From assembly GCA_002309805.1 (NCBI GenBank), contig DBYJ01000052.1, positions 792 through 13,409 of the forward strand: a stretch of DNA of 12,618 nt. The letters are read 5' to 3'. This DNA is from Bacteroidales bacterium UBA1189. Its GTDB lineage: Bacteria > Bacteroidota > Bacteroidia > Bacteroidales > Bacteroidaceae. The notes below the pieces were generated by a model. The model did not search any database. It was not told where the DNA came from and worked only from the letters and a program-made list of their open reading frames with translations. This document shows, in pieces, positions 1 to 5,265 of the stretch. The position numbers were made by a program, and so were the translations under genes. Every line of letters starts with the position of its first letter. Position 1 is the first letter of the stretch.

Positions 1-7
1 AAATAGA

Positions 8-39
8 TTTGCATTTTCGCTCGGTTCACCCTATCTTTG
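8..39 (+). promoter_or_regulatory. Bacteroidetes-type promoter for the LOG-like gene
   Basis: A -33 element TTTG (8-11) is followed after exactly 20 nt by a -7 element TATCTTTG (32-39). This fits the Bacteroidetes primary sigma factor consensus (TTTG, 19-21 nt, TAnnTTTG). The start codon at 59 is only 19 nt beyond the -7 box, so the 5' UTR would be very short. The spacer contains TTTTCGCTCGG, which recurs in the promoter at 5266-5297. Confidence 0.8.
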
Positions 40-58
40 TACTCAAAGTCTTTTTATC

Positions 59-1213
59 ATGGAAAGAGAACCGAACTATATCTGCATCGAGAGCCGCGAG
101 GAGGCCATCCGGCTGCTTGAGGAGAGCGGAGAGCGCATCGTTCATTATGCCTTCCTGAGCATCAACTTCGAAAAGATTGAGCATCTGGACCGTATGCTGG
201 GCGAATGTGCGTTTGAGGACTGCCTGTTCCTGGGCTGTGTGACCTCCGTCGGGCTGATGCACCGCATGGGCGAGGGCTGCCTGATCTACCCCCGCATTCC
301 CGACCTTGACTACAACGTCTTCCCACGCCGGCTTTATACACCTGAGAAACTCTATGCGGGCTATGTGCCTGGACAGCCGGAGACATTCGCTACGTGCTAC
401 GATACGATGGTCTATGACCGCTACCGCTTCCGTGGGGTGATGAGTTCGAACGTGAAGATTACGCTGGCTCGCTCGCTGCATGATCACTTCATTACCAAGG
501 CTATGCATACGTTCCTGGAGGGCTGGGACGAGCGTTGCGTGGTGGGTGTGATGGGTGGGCACAGCCTGCTGCGTACCGACCCGATGTTCCGCCAGATTGC
601 CCACGTCAGCAAACGGCTCACGGAGGAGGGCACGCTGATGGTGACGGGCGGCGGGCCTGGAGCCATGGAGGCTACCCATCTGGGCGCGTGGATGGCTGGG
701 CGATGGATGGAGCAGCTGGACGAGGCTGTCGATACGCTGGCAACTGCGGCCCCCTCGTATCGTGATGAGGGATGGCTCGACAGCGCCTTTGCCATTCGCG
801 AGCGCTATCCGCAGGAGCGGTACGTCAGTCTGGGCGTCCCCACCTGGCTCTATGGTCACGAGCCCTCGACACCCTTTGCCACCCACATTGCCAAGTACTT
901 CACCAACGCTATCCGCGAGGACGAAATCCTCACCATCCCCATGGGCGGCATCATCTATACGCCAGGCAGCGCAGGCACGATGCAGGAAATCTTCCAGGAT
1001 GCCGTGCAGAACCACTACCTCAGCCTGGGCTACGGCAGCCCGATGGTGTTCCTCGGACGTGAGTTCTGGACGGACGAGATGCCCGTCTATCCTCTTCTGA
1101 CCCGTCTGATGGAGACAGGACGCTACAAGAACCTCCGCCTCACCCTCACCGACTCGTCCGACGAGGTGATTCGCACCCTCCGCGCCTTCCGAAGTGAGAA
1201 ATTGGAGGGGTAG
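59..1213 (+). CDS. LOG-family-like Rossmann-fold nucleotide-binding protein
   Basis: The 384-residue product resembles the LOG / 'lysine decarboxylase-like' Rossmann family, whose characterised members cleave nucleoside 5'-monophosphates to a base and ribose 5-phosphate (PpnN, LOG). Two family signatures are visible: the nucleotide-binding segment MVTGGGPGAMEA (residues 194-205) and PGSAGTMQE (302-310), a variant of the usual PGGxGTxxE in which the second glycine is serine. An extension of about 150 residues precedes the Rossmann domain, so the protein is longer than typical LOG proteins (about 180-200 residues) and closer in size to the PpnN type. No signal peptide or membrane segment is seen, so it should be cytoplasmic. 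The ATG at 59 sits just downstream of a consensus promoter and no better start exists. The gene appears monocistronic and converges on the minus-strand RNA locus at 1218-1360. Family membership is fairly sure; the exact substrate is inference. Confidence 0.85.
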   Translation: MEREPNYICIESREEAIRLLEESGERIVHYAFLSINFEKIEHLDRMLGECAFEDCLFLGCVTSVGLMHRMGEGCLIYPRIPDLDYNVFPRRLYTPEKLYAGYVPGQPETFATCYDTMVYDRYRFRGVMSSNVKITLARSLHDHFITKAMHTFLEGWDERCVVGVMGGHSLLRTDPMFRQIAHVSKRLTEEGTLMVTGGGPGAMEATHLGAWMAGRWMEQLDEAVDTLATAAPSYRDEGWLDSAFAIRERYPQERYVSLGVPTWLYGHEPSTPFATHIAKYFTNAIREDEILTIPMGGIIYTPGSAGTMQEIFQDAVQNHYLSLGYGSPMVFLGREFWTDEMPVYPLLTRLMETGRYKNLRLTLTDSSDEVIRTLRAFRSEKLEG

Positions 1214-1218
1214 CCAAG

Positions 1219-1251
1219 AAAAAACTCCCGACTCGGGGATGTAGTCGGGAG
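1219..1251 (-). terminator. intrinsic terminator ending the minus-strand RNA
   Basis: A perfect 9-bp inverted repeat, CTCCCGACT (1225-1233) and AGTCGGGAG (1243-1251), encloses a 9-nt loop. On the minus strand the stem is followed directly by six T (1219-1224), the classic Rho-independent form. On the plus strand the tail is AATTGTC, so it is a weaker terminator for the converging LOG-like gene, whose stop codon ends at 1213, but the stem could still protect that mRNA's 3' end. Confidence 0.8.
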
Positions 1252-1290
1252 AATTGTCAAACACTTGCACGTACAACCGTGCCTTAGTGG

Positions 1291-1319
1291 AAAAAAAGAA
1301 GGCCGTCATCGCGACGACC
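1291..1319 (-). terminator. internal hairpin plus T-tract inside the small RNA
   Basis: On the minus strand GGTCGTC-GCGAT-GACGGCC forms a 7-bp stem (one G-T pair) with a 5-nt loop (1301-1319), followed at once by TTCTTTTTTT (1300-1291). This is a complete intrinsic terminator, or an attenuator, about 40-70 nt after the predicted start. It implies two transcript lengths, a short RNA ending here and a read-through form ending at 1218. Confidence 0.6.
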
Positions 1320-1363
1320 AATCTTTCAACTTTAAAAAATCTAATACCATGAAAAACACGGTG

Positions 1364-1394
1364 CAAAGGTAGGGGTATTTTTTGAACCTGCAAA
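1364..1394 (-). promoter_or_regulatory. Bacteroidetes-type promoter, minus strand, for the small RNA
   Basis: Read on the minus strand, TTTG (1394-1391; a second TTTG lies at 1398-1395) is followed after 19 nt by TACCTTTG (1371-1364). This is an excellent match to the -33/-7 consensus. Nothing coding lies downstream on this strand before the terminator at 1219-1251, which supports a non-coding transcript. Confidence 0.75.
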
Positions 1395-1417
1395 CAAATC
1401 GGAAGAAAATCTTCCGA
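1391..1417 (-). terminator. inverted repeat, probable terminator of the endonuclease gene
   Basis: TCGGAAG (1399-1405) and CTTCCGA (1411-1417) form a perfect 7-bp stem with a 5-nt loop. On the minus strand it is followed by TTTGTTTG, a T-rich tail, about 100 nt after the endonuclease stop codon. The tail is also the -33 region of the small-RNA promoter, so the terminator abuts the next transcription unit. It could alternatively be an operator for that promoter. Confidence 0.45.
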
Positions 1418-1514
1418 ATTTAATACTAATTAACGGTTTTTGGCGCAGGATTGTTTGTTTTTCCTCGTTTCCCGTTCGATTTGAACGATTTATACGAGTA
1501 AGGAGAATAGGGCT

Positions 1515-2441
1515 TTATCGCAGCCCCCAGACGGCAGGATAACAGGTGGATTCGACGGCTTCCTCAATCTTATCAGGGAGGTTGCAGAAGAAATCGATGC
1601 CTGTCAGCTGCTCCAGCTGGTCGATGCTGACGGCACAGTCGGCAAAGGTGTTGGTAGTGGTGGGCTTGTGCTCCACCCAGAAGCCGATGGCCTTGTAGGT
1701 GCCGCTCTTGCGACAGAGCAGCGCCATGAAGTAGTGCTTGGGTATGGGCAGGCGCCCGTTGTTGGAGAGCCGGTATTCGCCTTCGCGGATGGTGCCTCCC
1801 TTGACGACGTAGAGTGTGTCGCAGAACGAGGCCTTGTAAGCCCAGGTGTCGCGCACAGCTATCTCGAGGTCCATCCAGAAGCCGCCGTTGAAGTCGTAGT
1901 CCATGGGGCTCATGTTGGAGTAGTAGAAGGTCTGCTCGTTGGCATCGCGCGAATAGACACGGTCCTCCGAGGCACAGATGTGTCCGCGTACGCCTCCGCT
2001 GCCTGTGAAGTAGCTGCGATCGGGGCAGACGCTGGCATCCAGCTTAGGGTCCGCCTGAAAGGGATCGCCGCCCCATGAGGTGCTGTACCAATTCGAGCGG
2101 AACCAATGCTTCTCGTTCACCACGTCGTACCATTGAAAGGCCACCCAGCGGGAGTGGTGCAGGGCTTCGTCGTATTCGAAGCTGTAGGTGACGGTCTCGC
2201 GCCCGTTGTAGGTTGTGGTGTGGGTGATGAAGGGATGAGAGACGTCGAGATGCGGAATCTCCAGCATCCGTGCGTAGGCCGACGTGGATGGGTTGGCGTT
2301 GTCGTTGCGGCTAATGTCGCTGTCGTGGGTGATAATGTCTTCGGGCGTACATCCAGCTGCCAAAAGCAGAATGAGCAAAACCCATCCCCAACCCCTCTTG
2401 TGAGGGAGGTGGAAAGATAAGGGAGTGGGGCGGAGGCTCAT
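1515..2441 (-). CDS. DNA/RNA non-specific endonuclease family lipoprotein
   Basis: The 308-residue product has a lipoprotein signal: a basic n-region (HKR, 14-16), a hydrophobic core and the lipobox LAAGC with Cys31. The acidic residues after the cysteine (TPED) hint at, but do not prove, surface export. The body resembles the Serratia-nuclease-like metal-dependent beta-beta-alpha family: VRGHICASEDR (151-161) matches the DRGH region with His154 as likely general base, followed by FYYSNMSP with Asn176, then FNGGFWMDLE with Asn185 and Glu193 as candidate metal-site residues, and LYVVKGG (210-216). The first Asp of DRGH is Val151. The frame stays open upstream to 2663, but that part runs through the L31 gene in another frame. 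The ATG at 2441 is therefore chosen, as the last one before the signal peptide. No clear promoter or Shine-Dalgarno precedes it. Expression may come by read-through from rpmE2. Likely role: envelope-associated cleavage of extracellular nucleic acid. Confidence 0.75.
   Translation of the reverse strand: MSLRPTPLSFHLPHKRGWGWVLLILLLAAGCTPEDIITHDSDISRNDNANPSTSAYARMLEIPHLDVSHPFITHTTTYNGRETVTYSFEYDEALHHSRWVAFQWYDVVNEKHWFRSNWYSTSWGGDPFQADPKLDASVCPDRSYFTGSGGVRGHICASEDRVYSRDANEQTFYYSNMSPMDYDFNGGFWMDLEIAVRDTWAYKASFCDTLYVVKGGTIREGEYRLSNNGRLPIPKHYFMALLCRKSGTYKAIGFWVEHKPTTTNTFADCAVSIDQLEQLTGIDFFCNLPDKIEEAVESTCYPAVWGLR
2392..2411. repeat. diverged copy of the CCCCTCCCGTGAGGGAGGGG intergenic hairpin
   Basis: This stretch matches the 20-nt palindromic repeat at 10982-11001 and 12447-12466 at 17 of 20 positions. 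Here it lies inside the coding region for the endonuclease lipoprotein signal peptide, encoding residues 11-17 (HLPHKRG) on the minus strand. The other two copies are intergenic. Confidence 0.65.
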
Positions 2442-2462
2442 GATGCGCAAAGGGGTAAAAGA

Positions 2463-2492
2463 AGTAGAGACTCGGCATGCCGCGTCTCTACT
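2463..2492. repeat. 30-nt near-perfect palindrome; probable rpmE2 terminator
   Basis: Outer arms AGTAGAGAC (2463-2471) and GTCTCTACT (2484-2492) are exact complements. The centre GGCATGCC is itself palindromic, so only one pair of the 15 is mismatched. On the minus strand the stem begins 22 nt after the L31 stop codon and is followed by TCTTTTA, so it may terminate rpmE2 transcription. From memory, GTAGAGACGC...GCGTCTCTAC palindromes are dispersed repeats in Bacteroidetes and cyanobacterial genomes, so this is probably a repeat copy taken over as a terminator. Confidence 0.65.
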
Positions 2493-2514
2493 AAAGGAGG
2501 ATGAAAACGAAGTC

Positions 2515-2769
2515 TTACTTCTTCTTGAGCGCAGCGTAGCGGCTCTGGAAACGATCGACGCGTCCAGCGGTATCGACGAGCTTGCTCTTGCCCGTGTAGA
2601 AGGGGTGAGACGTGTTGGAGATTTCCAACTTGACCAGCGGATAGGTCTCGCCTTCGAACTCAATGGTTTCCTTGGTTGCTACGGTTGAGCGGCTCAGGAA
2701 GCAATCGCCATTGGACATGTCCTTGAAGACTACCGGGCGATAATTGTCAGGATGAATACCTTTTTTCAT
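2515..2769 (-). CDS. rpmE2: 50S ribosomal protein L31, type B (zinc-independent)
   Basis: The 84-residue product begins MKKGIHPDNYRPVVFKD and contains SNTSHPFYTGK (about 51-61) and VDTAGRVDRFQSRYA (about 65-79), the L31 signature. It lacks the CxxC zinc-binding cysteines of type A L31 and has the longer type B length. It is a structural protein of the 50S subunit at the subunit interface. The ATG at 2769 follows an A/T-rich leader with its own -7 box (2849-2856), so it appears to form a separate transcription unit from the hslR end at 2899. A 30-nt palindrome lies just downstream. Confidence 0.95.
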   Translation of the reverse strand: MKKGIHPDNYRPVVFKDMSNGDCFLSRSTVATKETIEFEGETYPLVKLEISNTSHPFYTGKSKLVDTAGRVDRFQSRYAALKKK

Positions 2770-2848
2770 ATTGTTTTTTAATGCGTTATAATTCGTTCTA
2801 CTATTGCTGGTAACAATAATGTGTAATGGTTTCTTTTATTTCGGACGG

Positions 2849-2880
2849 CAAAGGTACGGCTTTTTTTATTATCTGCCAAG
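2849..2880 (-). promoter_or_regulatory. promoter for rpmE2, minus strand
   Basis: Minus strand: TACCTTTG (2856-2849) is preceded, after 20 nt, by CTTG (2880-2877), a one-mismatch -33 element. The start codon is about 80 nt downstream. The 13-nt context GCCGTACCTTTGC recurs, with one change, upstream of the L25 gene (4602-4614). Confidence 0.6.
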
Positions 2881-2898
2881 CAATTTGCCGATTTTTTT

Positions 2899-3318
2899 CT
2901 ATTCGTCGTCTTCAAGGTCGAAGGGGGAGTCGTCGAAGAAGATGGGGACGTCGGAGGTGAAGTCGTCGAGGGTGCGACGGTCTTTCTTAGTGGGGCGGCC
3001 TGTGCCTCGGGCGCGATTGACAAAGCCGCTGACGCGGTTCATTTCGAGGATGTCGTACTGCTCCTTGGGGGTGAGGTTCTCGAGCATCTCAGGCACGAGC
3101 TTAGCGCCGACGCGGTTCTCGATGGCCTGCAGGACGCGGAAGGTGTAGGTAATGGGGGGCTTGCGGACGGTGATGGTGTCGCCTTCGTGTACGGTCTTCG
3201 AGGGCTTGACGACGGTACCGTTGATGGTGATGCGCCCGTTCTTGCAGGCATCCGTAGCCAGCGAGCGGGTCTTGTAGAGGCGCACGGCCCAGAGCCATTT
3301 GTCAATCCTTGCTTCCAT
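2899..3318 (-). CDS. hslR: Hsp15-like S4-domain RNA-binding protein
   Basis: The 139-residue protein opens with an S4 RNA-binding domain (about residues 1-60: MEARIDKWLWAVRLYKTRS, then NGRITINGTVVKPSKTVHEGDTI), the arrangement and length of Hsp15. In E. coli, Hsp15 binds free 50S subunits that still carry a nascent chain on tRNA and helps recycle them. A lysine/arginine-rich stretch (NRARGTGRPTKKDRR) and an acidic tail (DDSPFDLEDDE) follow. The start at 3318 overlaps the end of pth by 17 nt in a different frame, which suggests translational coupling. Placement beside Pth fits a shared role in handling peptidyl-tRNA. The S4 assignment is sure; the Hsp15 function is by family. Confidence 0.85.
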   Translation of the reverse strand: MEARIDKWLWAVRLYKTRSLATDACKNGRITINGTVVKPSKTVHEGDTITVRKPPITYTFRVLQAIENRVGAKLVPEMLENLTPKEQYDILEMNRVSGFVNRARGTGRPTKKDRRTLDDFTSDVPIFFDDSPFDLEDDE

Positions 3319-3895
3319 CGGGGAGGGTGGGCTTATGGCGGTTATAACGGTTCATAGTAAAGTCGAGGCCCGAGAGGCAGAAGGTCTTGATGATGTCGAT
3401 GGCGGTAGGGAGTTGGGCGTCGATGAGTGCGCGGTCCTCTGCATCAAACCCGCTAAGGACAAAGTCTATCTGCGAGCCTGGCGGAAAGCCGTTGCCGATG
3501 CCGACACGGAGGCGGGCGTAGTTCTGCGAACAGAGAATCTGCTCGATGTGACGCAGGCCGTTGTGCCCTCCTGCGCCGCCCTTGCCCCTCAGACGCAGGG
3601 TGCCGACGGGCAGGGAGAGGTCGTCGACGACGATGAGCAGGTTCTCGCCTGGAATATTCTCCTTGTTCATCCAGTAGCGCACGGCATTACCGCTTAGGTT
3701 CATGAAGGTAGTAGGTTTGAGAAGCACAAGCTGGCAGTTCTTGACGGACGTGTGCGCCACGTAGCCGTAGCGTTTGTCCTCAAAAACAGCATTGGACGCC
3801 TTCGCAAAAGCGTCCAATACGTTGTAACCAATGTTGTGTCTGGTTCCCTCGTACTCGTCGCCCGGGTTTCCCAAACCTACTATCAGGTACTTCAT
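3302..3895 (-). CDS. pth: peptidyl-tRNA hydrolase
   Basis: This 197-residue bacterial Pth hydrolyses the ester bond of peptidyl-tRNAs released from stalled ribosomes, recycling tRNA in the cytoplasm. The signatures fall at the numbering familiar from E. coli: GLGNPG with Asn10, GTRHNIG with catalytic His20, FMNLSG with Asn66, VVDDL with Asp91/Asp92, and GAGGHNGL with Asn112. The length is normal for the family. Its ATG (3893-3895) shares one base with the L25 stop codon in a TAATG junction, and its 3' end overlaps hslR, so it sits in a tightly coupled operon. All key residues are intact. Confidence 0.97.
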   Translation of the reverse strand: MKYLIVGLGNPGDEYEGTRHNIGYNVLDAFAKASNAVFEDKRYGYVAHTSVKNCQLVLLKPTTFMNLSGNAVRYWMNKENIPGENLLIVVDDLSLPVGTLRLRGKGGAGGHNGLRHIEQILCSQNYARLRVGIGNGFPPGSQIDFVLSGFDAEDRALIDAQLPTAIDIIKTFCLSGLDFTMNRYNRHKPTLPDGSKD

Positions 3896-4515
3896 TATTC
3901 AGCGGCTGCTTCTTCTTCGCTGCCTTCAGCAGCGGCACCAGCCTCACGTGAGGAGCGGGTAGTCATGACACCGCAGACAACCGTGCTGGCGGGAGAAACC
4001 ATTTCGAGGCCGTCGAAACTGAGGTCGGCAACCTTGATGCTCTTGCCAAGTCCGAGGTTGGTGACGTCGATGACGAGCTTCTCGGGGATGACGTTGTAGA
4101 GAGCCTTGACCTTGATGCGGCGTACAATCTGCTCGAGCTTACCACCGGCCTTGACGCCAGCAGCCAGACCCGTGAGCTGTACGGGAACAGCCATGACGAT
4201 GGGGTTGGACTCGTTGATCTGGAGGAAGTCCATGTGGAGGACGGTGTCCTTGACGGGATGGAACTGCATCTCCTGGATGATGGCATTGTAGAGCTTGCCA
4301 TCGATGGTGAGGTCAATGACGAAGATTTCCGGCGTGTAGATCAGCTTGCGGAGATCGTCTTTCTTGACAACGAAAGGAAGAGCGACGGGAACGCCGTTCT
4401 CATCTTTCTGAATACCGTACATCACGCAGGGAACAAGGTTCTGCTTGCGCAGTTCGCGTGAACTTTTCTTTCCGACTTCCTTGCGGGAAGTGCCTTGGAG
4501 CTGGAATGTTTTCAT
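3895..4515 (-). CDS. rplY: 50S ribosomal protein L25/general stress protein Ctc
   Basis: The 206-residue product begins MKTFQLQGTSRKEVGKKSSRELR, the usual start of the L25/TL5/Ctc family, followed by the 5S rRNA-binding beta-barrel (about 1-95, with FHPVKDTVLHMDFLQI near its end) and the C-terminal TL5-type domain (about 100-185). It ends with an acidic alanine/glutamate tail (EGSEEEAAAE). It binds 5S rRNA in the 50S subunit. The length indicates the two-domain Ctc type, not the short E. coli L25. On the minus strand AAGGA stands a few nt before the ATG, one of the few clear Shine-Dalgarno-like sites here. The stop codon overlaps the pth start by one base. A stem-loop lies in the leader at 4542-4563. 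Confidence 0.95.
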   Translation of the reverse strand: MKTFQLQGTSRKEVGKKSSRELRKQNLVPCVMYGIQKDENGVPVALPFVVKKDDLRKLIYTPEIFVIDLTIDGKLYNAIIQEMQFHPVKDTVLHMDFLQINESNPIVMAVPVQLTGLAAGVKAGGKLEQIVRRIKVKALYNVIPEKLVIDVTNLGLGKSIKVADLSFDGLEMVSPASTVVCGVMTTRSSREAGAAAEGSEEEAAAE

Positions 4516-4541
4516 TTTTTTCCTTTTTAAGTGTTACTCTA

Positions 4542-4563
4542 AATTAAGTGTTTTTGCTTAATT
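4542..4563 (-). promoter_or_regulatory. stem-loop in the L25 leader
   Basis: AATTAAG (4542-4548) and CTTAATT (4557-4563) form a perfect 7-bp stem with an 8-nt loop, 27 nt upstream of the rplY start. The stem is A/T-rich and has no following T-tract in the sense direction, so it is a leader structure and not a terminator. Whether it regulates L25 synthesis is unknown. Confidence 0.35.
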
Positions 4564-4602
4564 CGCCATCACACGGAATGAGAGCTTTTCGCAAAGTGGC
4601 CG

Positions 4603-4637
4603 CGAAGGTACGGCAAAAATGCGAATTACGAAACAAA
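4603..4637 (-). promoter_or_regulatory. probable promoter for the rplY-pth-hslR operon
   Basis: Minus strand: TACCTTCG (4610-4603) is a one-mismatch -7 box. The nearest TTTG (4637-4634) is 23 nt upstream, slightly far, so the -33 assignment is weak. The 13-nt context GCCGTACCTTCGC differs at one base from that before rpmE2 (2848-2860), which strengthens the -7 call. Confidence 0.5.
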
Positions 4638-4650
4638 AACTGGAGTTTTT
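4635..4650 (-). terminator. weak A/T-rich hairpin downstream of the DUF3276 gene
   Basis: On the minus strand AAAAAC-TCCA-GTTTTT forms a 6-bp stem followed by GTTTCG. It lies 14 nt after the stop codon of the PUR-alpha-like gene. The stem has a single G-C pair, so it would be a poor terminator, and it overlaps the putative -33 region of the L25 promoter. Low confidence. Confidence 0.3.
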
Positions 4651-4663
4651 TGCTGTTTTTCCC

Positions 4664-5122
4664 TTAAAAATCTATTTTCAGGTCTATATCGTCGACGATT
4701 TCCGTCGATATTTCGTCAGAAAGACCTTCTTTTGTTTCTTCAGCAGCGTCAGCCTCAGGTGCTGCCGGCTGTTCGTCGTTATCTGTGTTTGCGGGAGCGG
4801 GCTCGCCGGTCTCCTCACTGACGGGGAGGGATGCCGACTCAACGCCTCCTTCGTGGATGAAGCGGATGGCGTTGCTCAGCGCTTCGATGAACTTGCTGAA
4901 GTCCTCCTGATAGAGGAAAATCTTGTGCTTTTCGAAATTGTACTGCCCCTCTTCCACATCCCCGATGTAAACCTTTTTGCTTTCCGTGATGGAGAGGAAT
5001 AACTCGTCGCGTTTGTTCTTTTTCACATCCAGATAATAGATGCGTTTCCCTGCCTTGACGGTCTGTGAGAAGTATATTTTCTTCTCATAGTCGAATGTGG
5101 GGTTGTCTTTTTTGTAATCCAT
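4664..5122 (-). CDS. PUR-alpha-like (DUF3276) nucleic-acid-binding protein
   Basis: The 152-residue product has an N-terminal PUR-alpha-type domain typical of Bacteroidetes DUF3276 proteins (about residues 10-93: IYFSQTVKAGKRIYYLDVKKN, then ELFLSITESKK, then FEKHKIFLYQEDFSKFIEALSNAIRFI). Related PUR proteins bind single-stranded DNA and RNA. The rest (about 94-152) is a low-complexity acidic tail rich in Glu, Asp, Ala and Pro, likely disordered. No signal peptide is seen, so it should be cytoplasmic. It lies upstream of the translation operon with its own probable promoter, and is divergent from the DUF1080 operon. The fold assignment is good; the biological role in these bacteria is not known to me. 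Confidence 0.85.
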   Translation of the reverse strand: MDYKKDNPTFDYEKKIYFSQTVKAGKRIYYLDVKKNKRDELFLSITESKKVYIGDVEEGQYNFEKHKIFLYQEDFSKFIEALSNAIRFIHEGGVESASLPVSEETGEPAPANTDNDEQPAAPEADAAEETKEGLSDEISTEIVDDIDLKIDF

Positions 5123-5149
5123 AGAACCTCTCTTTTAGTGTTGACGCGC

Positions 5150-5181
5150 CAAATTTCAGCATTTTATGTGTGATAAACAAA
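5150..5181 (-). promoter_or_regulatory. probable promoter for the PUR-alpha-like gene
   Basis: Minus strand: TTTG (5181-5178) is followed after 20 nt by GAAATTTG (5157-5150), a one-mismatch match to TAnnTTTG. The start codon at 5122 is about 28 nt downstream. The correct spacing supports it despite the mismatch. Confidence 0.45.
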
Positions 5182-5265
5182 TCTTTTTAGTCTTTTTAAG
5201 GAATATCTGTGAGAAAACGTTTGTAGGGGTGTCTCGCTGTGGGTGAAAAAGTTTTGGCGGGATTA

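Larger units (their letters stand above)
1218..1360 (-). ncRNA. candidate small RNA, about 140 nt (short form about 70 nt)
   Basis: The 301-nt gap 1214-1514 holds no convincing coding sequence. On the minus strand it has a consensus promoter (1364-1394) whose start site would fall near 1357-1360, then an ordered series of hairpins. They are ACCGTG/CATGGT with a T5 loop (1346-1362), GGTCGTC/GACGGCC with a GCGAT loop (1301-1319) followed by a T-rich run (1291-1300), CACT..GCACG/CGTGC..AGTG (1262-1289), and the terminator stem (1225-1251) followed by six T. A self-contained promoter, structured transcript and terminator are what an independent small RNA gene looks like. A 14-codon frame, ATG GTA TTA GAT ending at TGA (minus strand, from 1350), lies in the first part and could be a leader peptide or chance. 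From memory, and unverified, the ATGGTATTAGATTT...GATTGG segment resembles a leader sequence recurring in Bacteroidales genomes. The function is unknown. Confidence 0.6.

Noticed and set aside
26..1393. 455-residue minus-strand open frame opposite the LOG-like gene
   Set aside because: It lies antisense to a gene with clear motifs, runs straight through the predicted RNA hairpins and terminator, and its product shows no family features. It is a by-product of GC-rich codon use.
1453..1490. Hairpin CGTTC-GATTT-GAACG between the endonuclease stop and the small RNA
   Set aside because: The stem is only 5 bp and no T-tract follows it in the direction of transcription; the inverted repeat at 1399-1417 is a better terminator candidate.
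2442..2663. N-terminal 74 residues of the longer endonuclease frame
   Set aside because: This part crosses the 30-nt palindrome and overlaps the L31 gene in another frame, is Ser/Arg-rich without features, and would bury the lipoprotein signal peptide internally.
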